From: Acidobacteriota bacterium
Lineage (GTDB): Bacteria; Acidobacteriota; Terriglobia; UBA7540
DNA length: 6,495 nt
Assembly: GCA_021789565.1 (NCBI GenBank)
Contig: JAJYJL010000487.1
Span: 1 to 6,495 of the forward strand
Reading direction: 5' to 3'
Position 1 is the stretch's first letter, and every line of letters starts with the position of its first letter. The position numbers and the translations under genes were made by a program. The notes below the pieces were generated by a model. The model saw only the letters and a list, made by a program, of their open reading frames with translations. It did no database searches and was not told where the DNA came from. Positions 4,041-6,495 of the stretch are shown piece by piece.

Positions 4041-4379
4041 TCAGAACGCGGGCTTGATGGCGGCGACGTGGAGCACGCTGGTTTTGGGGTCCACGGTTCC
4101 CGTCACCAGCACCTTCTTCTCCTCAAACTTCGCTGCGGCTTTCTGGTCATCCAGAAAATATCCTCTGCCTGCTTTGGCGTCGACCACCAGAGCAAACTTG
4201 CCGTTCTGGAGTTTGGCGATCTTGCCGTAGTAAGTTTTTTGCGCATTCTGCTTTGGCGGGGCCACGGGCTGCCCGGCGCCGGAGTTCTGGTTTTGGGCGG
4301 CCACGGCCGGCGCAAGCGGCGTGAGGCACGCAGCCATGGCCAGTGCCATCGCCCATGCCCGGAATTTTCTTTGCTTCAT
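4041..4379 (-). CDS. small exported DUF5818-like protein B (paralogue of A)
   Basis: The protein is 112 residues from ATG 4379. It begins MKQRKFRAWAM, has a signal peptide with an Ala/Leu-rich core and probable cleavage near AVAA-QN at residues 25-29, a short Pro/Gln-rich linker, and a 63-residue domain from YYGKIAK to the end. That domain is identical to protein A at about 33 of 63 positions, including GK, FLDxQ, KF, TxDPxT and VLHV. The C-terminal IKPAF mirrors IKPAS of A. The frame extends upstream to 4523, but the extra 48 residues lack similarity to A, while AAAAAGGGGG (4385-4394) sits five bases before ATG 4379 exactly as in gene A. The upstream channel gene ends 385 bases away. Function is unknown; a periplasmic or secreted role is inferred. 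Confidence 0.8.
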   Translation of the reverse strand: MKQRKFRAWAMALAMAACLTPLAPAVAAQNQNSGAGQPVAPPKQNAQKTYYGKIAKLQNGKFALVVDAKAGRGYFLDDQKAAAKFEEKKVLVTGTVDPKTSVLHVAAIKPAF

Positions 4380-4384
4380 GCATA

Positions 4385-4394
4385 CCCCCTTTTT
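4385..4394 (-). promoter_or_regulatory. ribosome binding site fixing the start of protein B
   Basis: AAAAAGGGGG lies five bases upstream of ATG 4379. The equivalent AAAGGGGG sits at the same distance before gene A (3570-3577). This shared leader, together with the shared MKQRK opening, sets the start at 4379 rather than 4523. Confidence 0.7.
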
Positions 4395-4763
4395 GTTTTG
4401 GATGTTGTCACGCGCCTTCCTGCGGCAATGACGGTGGCAAACCCTTCGCACAATCGGATGGCCGCGATGAGGCTGGCGCGACGGATTCAGCTTGGGAAAG
4501 TTGCTGAAAGACTTCCCGAACACTTGCTGATCAGTTTGCAGGAAAAAAACAACTCGTCAACATTGCGATGGTACCACACTCTTCGCCGGATGTTCCAGGC
4601 ACGGGAAAGCCCGGACGTGCCTGCCGCCGCGCGCACATCGCAAACATGGCGACCGATGCGCCACGGGCAACCGAACGCGCTTGATCTGAACAGGGGAACG
4701 ATGGACGGCCTCCTGGCCCGGCGCAAGATGATTGCAGCCGGACCAGCCTTGAGTCATTTGGGG
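4395..4763. other. intergenic region between the channel gene and small protein B
   Basis: No gene is supported. It holds a perfect 8-bp inverted repeat, CAGGCACG (4596-4603) with CGTGCCTG (4616-4623), followed directly by the REP-like unit at 4621-4671. On the minus strand this lies about 140-170 bases past the channel stop and could help end that transcript, though no T-run adjoins it. Confidence 0.45.
4621..4671. repeat. REP-like unit between the channel gene and small protein B
   Basis: Direct repeat of 3961-4014 with a few substitutions and a short gap. It shares the ATCGCAAACA core and GATGCGCCAC tail. The two units bracket small protein B in the same orientation. Confidence 0.6.
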
Positions 4764-6495
4764 CTAAGGATGATCGGGACCTGGCGATTCAGTGCCGGCC
4801 AGGGCCTCGCCGCCGGAGGCGAGGTCTTCTCCCTGGTTGAACAGTTTGATGATTTCATGGTTCAAGCGATAGCTGGCGGCGCTTCTTTCGCCGGCCCGGG
4901 TAATATACCGGACAATGGCGATAACGCCGCTGCCGGTAGCCTTCAGGTTCACGGTGGGTCCGGCGGAGAAGGACCTCATGCCGTAGCGGTTTGAGACGTG
5001 CTGCCACTCGCGTTCGGCCAGTTGCATGTTGCTCTCGGTTTCTTTGGCCACAATGGCCCGAATGCTCTCCACCAGCGGATAAGGGTTCCGGGTAGCGGGA
5101 ATAGGCACCTGCAGCTCATCCCATAACCACTGCCCGGAGGTGCTGAAATTGAAATAATAGCCACTCACCGCATACATATTCATAAAGGCGACCTGGCGGC
5201 CGGTCAAATGGCTCGGCTCGTTCCCGTTGCCGGTTTCCAGCAGTACCGTGCGGAAAAGGGTGATTTCGATGACCTCGCCGCGAACGCCGGTGGAGGCGTT
5301 TGGACTAATCTCCACCCAGTCTCCCACCCGGATGCCGTAGCGTCCCATCAGCACGAACCAGCCCAGGAACGAGAGGATAATACCCTGCAGGGCGATTGCG
5401 AGGCCGGCGCCCGCCAGGCCCAGCACGGTGGATAACTGGCTGGGCTTGCCGAAAATCAGCATCAGTATCACCACCGCTGTGATCAGCCGGACGCAGATGC
5501 GGATGATCGCCTGCAGCGTGCTTTTCTGCTTCCGTTCCAAAGAAAGGCGGGCGAAAGAGTGCTCAATCAGCCGGTTCAAGACGAACGCAGCGGTCATGAT
5601 CAGCACAATCCACAGAAGGTCGGCCATGATCCTGTGTAAAACGGAGCGCCCGTTCGAGGCGGCCAGCGAATTCCAGTTTGAATAAGCGGAAGCCAGGTCC
5701 TTCATGGCCTCGGCCCGGTTTTCCAGAATCCGCAGCATGATCTGGTGGGTGGTAATCAGGTGAAGCAGAGTGAGGGCAGGGTTGCCTGCAACCGCCGCCG
5801 CGGCCGTTCCCCCGGGCGGCCCGAGGGATTTCGCCGGCGGGGCCGCGGCAGGTTTGCGCGCTCGCGGGTGTTCCTTCGGGCGAGGGGCAATCATGCTGGC
5901 GATTTGTTCCGGCGTCAGTTCGTGCTGTGCCAGGGCCTTTCTTTGCGCCTGCTCGGCAGCGAGTTGCTTTGCAACAAGGTCATGCTCCTGCCCCAGTCTT
6001 ACGGCTTCGGCGGAGGCTTCCGTCCGGGCCTGCTGGATCTCCAACTGCTTCTGGCGAATTGATCTCCAGTAGGTCCACCGGGCAAACAGGCTGCCCAAAG
6101 GCGGGACGCCCCTCGACGAGGGCGGGAACTTGAAGGTATCCGCGGCCTTTGACGCCGCCTCGTGTTCCGCCTTCAGTTCCTCCAGGCGGCTTTGCGGATT
6201 GCCGCCCGCCTGGCTCAAATCGTCTTTAGCGTCGGCCAGCGTCTCCTGAAGGAGGTTCAACTCGGCCTGGCTCACGGCCAATTGACCTTCGAGAGAGTTC
6301 CGGCGCGCTCCCCGCTCACGCTCGAGCGCGCTTTTGATCTGGTCAACTTCCTTCTGGCGGGTTTGAATCACGGCTTTTATTTTCGCCATTCGCTCCTGGA
6401 TGGCCTGGACTTCATGCGTCTGAGGGACCGGCTCAATGCCCGCAAGCTGAAGCGCGTATGCGTATTGCAGGTCCAACTCACGGTCGGCTGCATCC
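4764..6495 (-). CDS. MscS-family mechanosensitive ion channel, 5' end beyond window
   Basis: The frame is open to the right edge (upstream residues read DAADREL), so the start is missing; numbering here begins at the internal codon 6474-6476. Residues about 20-115 and 135-185 are charged heptad-like coiled coil (Glu, Lys, Gln rich). A Pro/Ala-rich linker (about 197-230) follows, then membrane segments near 283-302, 321-343 and 349-376. The last matches the MscS pore helix, with small residues in LGLAGAGLAIALQG. It leads into the beta domain GIRVGDWVEI and GVRGEVIEITLFRTVLLE (about 381-414), hallmark MscS features. The region after 415 (GRQVAFMNMYAVSGYYFNFS) departs from the usual PNS/T motif, and the alpha-beta C-terminal domain is recognisable only in outline. 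The protein should sit in the inner membrane and release solutes on osmotic downshock; the coiled coil is probably periplasmic, by analogy with large MscK/MscM-type members. It ends with TAG at 4764-4766. Confidence 0.88.
   Translation of the reverse strand, partial: DAADRELDLQYAYALQLAGIEPVPQTHEVQAIQERMAKIKAVIQTRQKEVDQIKSALERERGARRNSLEGQLAVSQAELNLLQETLADAKDDLSQAGGNPQSRLEELKAEHEAASKAADTFKFPPSSRGVPPLGSLFARWTYWRSIRQKQLEIQQARTEASAEAVRLGQEHDLVAKQLAAEQAQRKALAQHELTPEQIASMIAPRPKEHPRARKPAAAPPAKSLGPPGGTAAAAVAGNPALTLLHLITTHQIMLRILENRAEAMKDLASAYSNWNSLAASNGRSVLHRIMADLLWIVLIMTAAFVLNRLIEHSFARLSLERKQKSTLQAIIRICVRLITAVVILMLIFGKPSQLSTVLGLAGAGLAIALQGIILSFLGWFVLMGRYGIRVGDWVEISPNASTGVRGEVIEITLFRTVLLETGNGNEPSHLTGRQVAFMNMYAVSGYYFNFSTSGQWLWDELQVPIPATRNPYPLVESIRAIVAKETESNMQLAEREWQHVSNRYGMRSFSAGPTVNLKATGSGVIAIVRYITRAGERSAASYRLNHEIIKLFNQGEDLASGGEALAGTESPGPDHP

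Noticed and set aside
4532..4560. TTGACG on the minus strand as a promoter for small protein B
   Set aside because: The hexamer at 4555-4560 resembles a -35 box, but at 17 bases spacing the -10 position reads AAACTG, a poor match. Not enough to call.
3996..4994. Long plus-strand open frame of 332 codons
   Set aside because: It runs antisense to small protein B and to the 3' end of the channel gene, both of which have clear family features. Its translation has no domain character.

Overview
This 6.5 kb window looks like chromosomal DNA of a soil-type acidobacterium (class Terriglobia or a near relative). That is an inference from three things: moderately high GC, short palindromic repeat families I associate with that group, and a pair of small secreted proteins resembling acidobacterial DUF5818-type proteins. 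There are four recognisable genes, and a large share of the window is repeats rather than genes.

Layout. Positions 1-1543 hold one plus-strand gene for a membrane-anchored or secreted WD40-like beta-propeller protein. A 51-bp inverted repeat (100-150 and 1493-1543, 49 of 51 matching) encloses it, and the left arm lies in its 5' leader. Positions 1544-3000 are a gene-free island of REP-type hairpins and tandem repeats. It contains three 5'-end remnants of REP-associated tyrosine transposases (RAYT, Y1/HUH family). About 400 bp of this island occurs twice in direct orientation (1878-2300 and 2570-2970). Positions 3217-4379 hold two minus-strand paralogous small exported proteins, about 52% identical in the shared C-terminal domain. 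From 4764 to the right edge runs the C-terminal part of a minus-strand MscS-type mechanosensitive channel with a long coiled-coil N-terminal region. Its start lies beyond the window.

How the parts relate. The three minus-strand genes face the same way, but gaps of 385 and 476 bp separate them and each gap holds a REP-like unit, so a single tight operon is unlikely. The two small proteins are clearly a duplicated pair with matching ribosome binding sites. The most interesting structure is the REP/RAYT island. Hairpin units sit inside or directly abut the broken transposase 5' ends, two remnants keep an identical 12-base leader that looks like a leaderless promoter, and part of a hairpin seems to have been amplified into 19-bp and 56-bp tandem repeats. 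I see no complete new system. The window reads as a graveyard and amplification site of a RAYT/REP family, with one gene bracketed by inverted members of a related repeat family.
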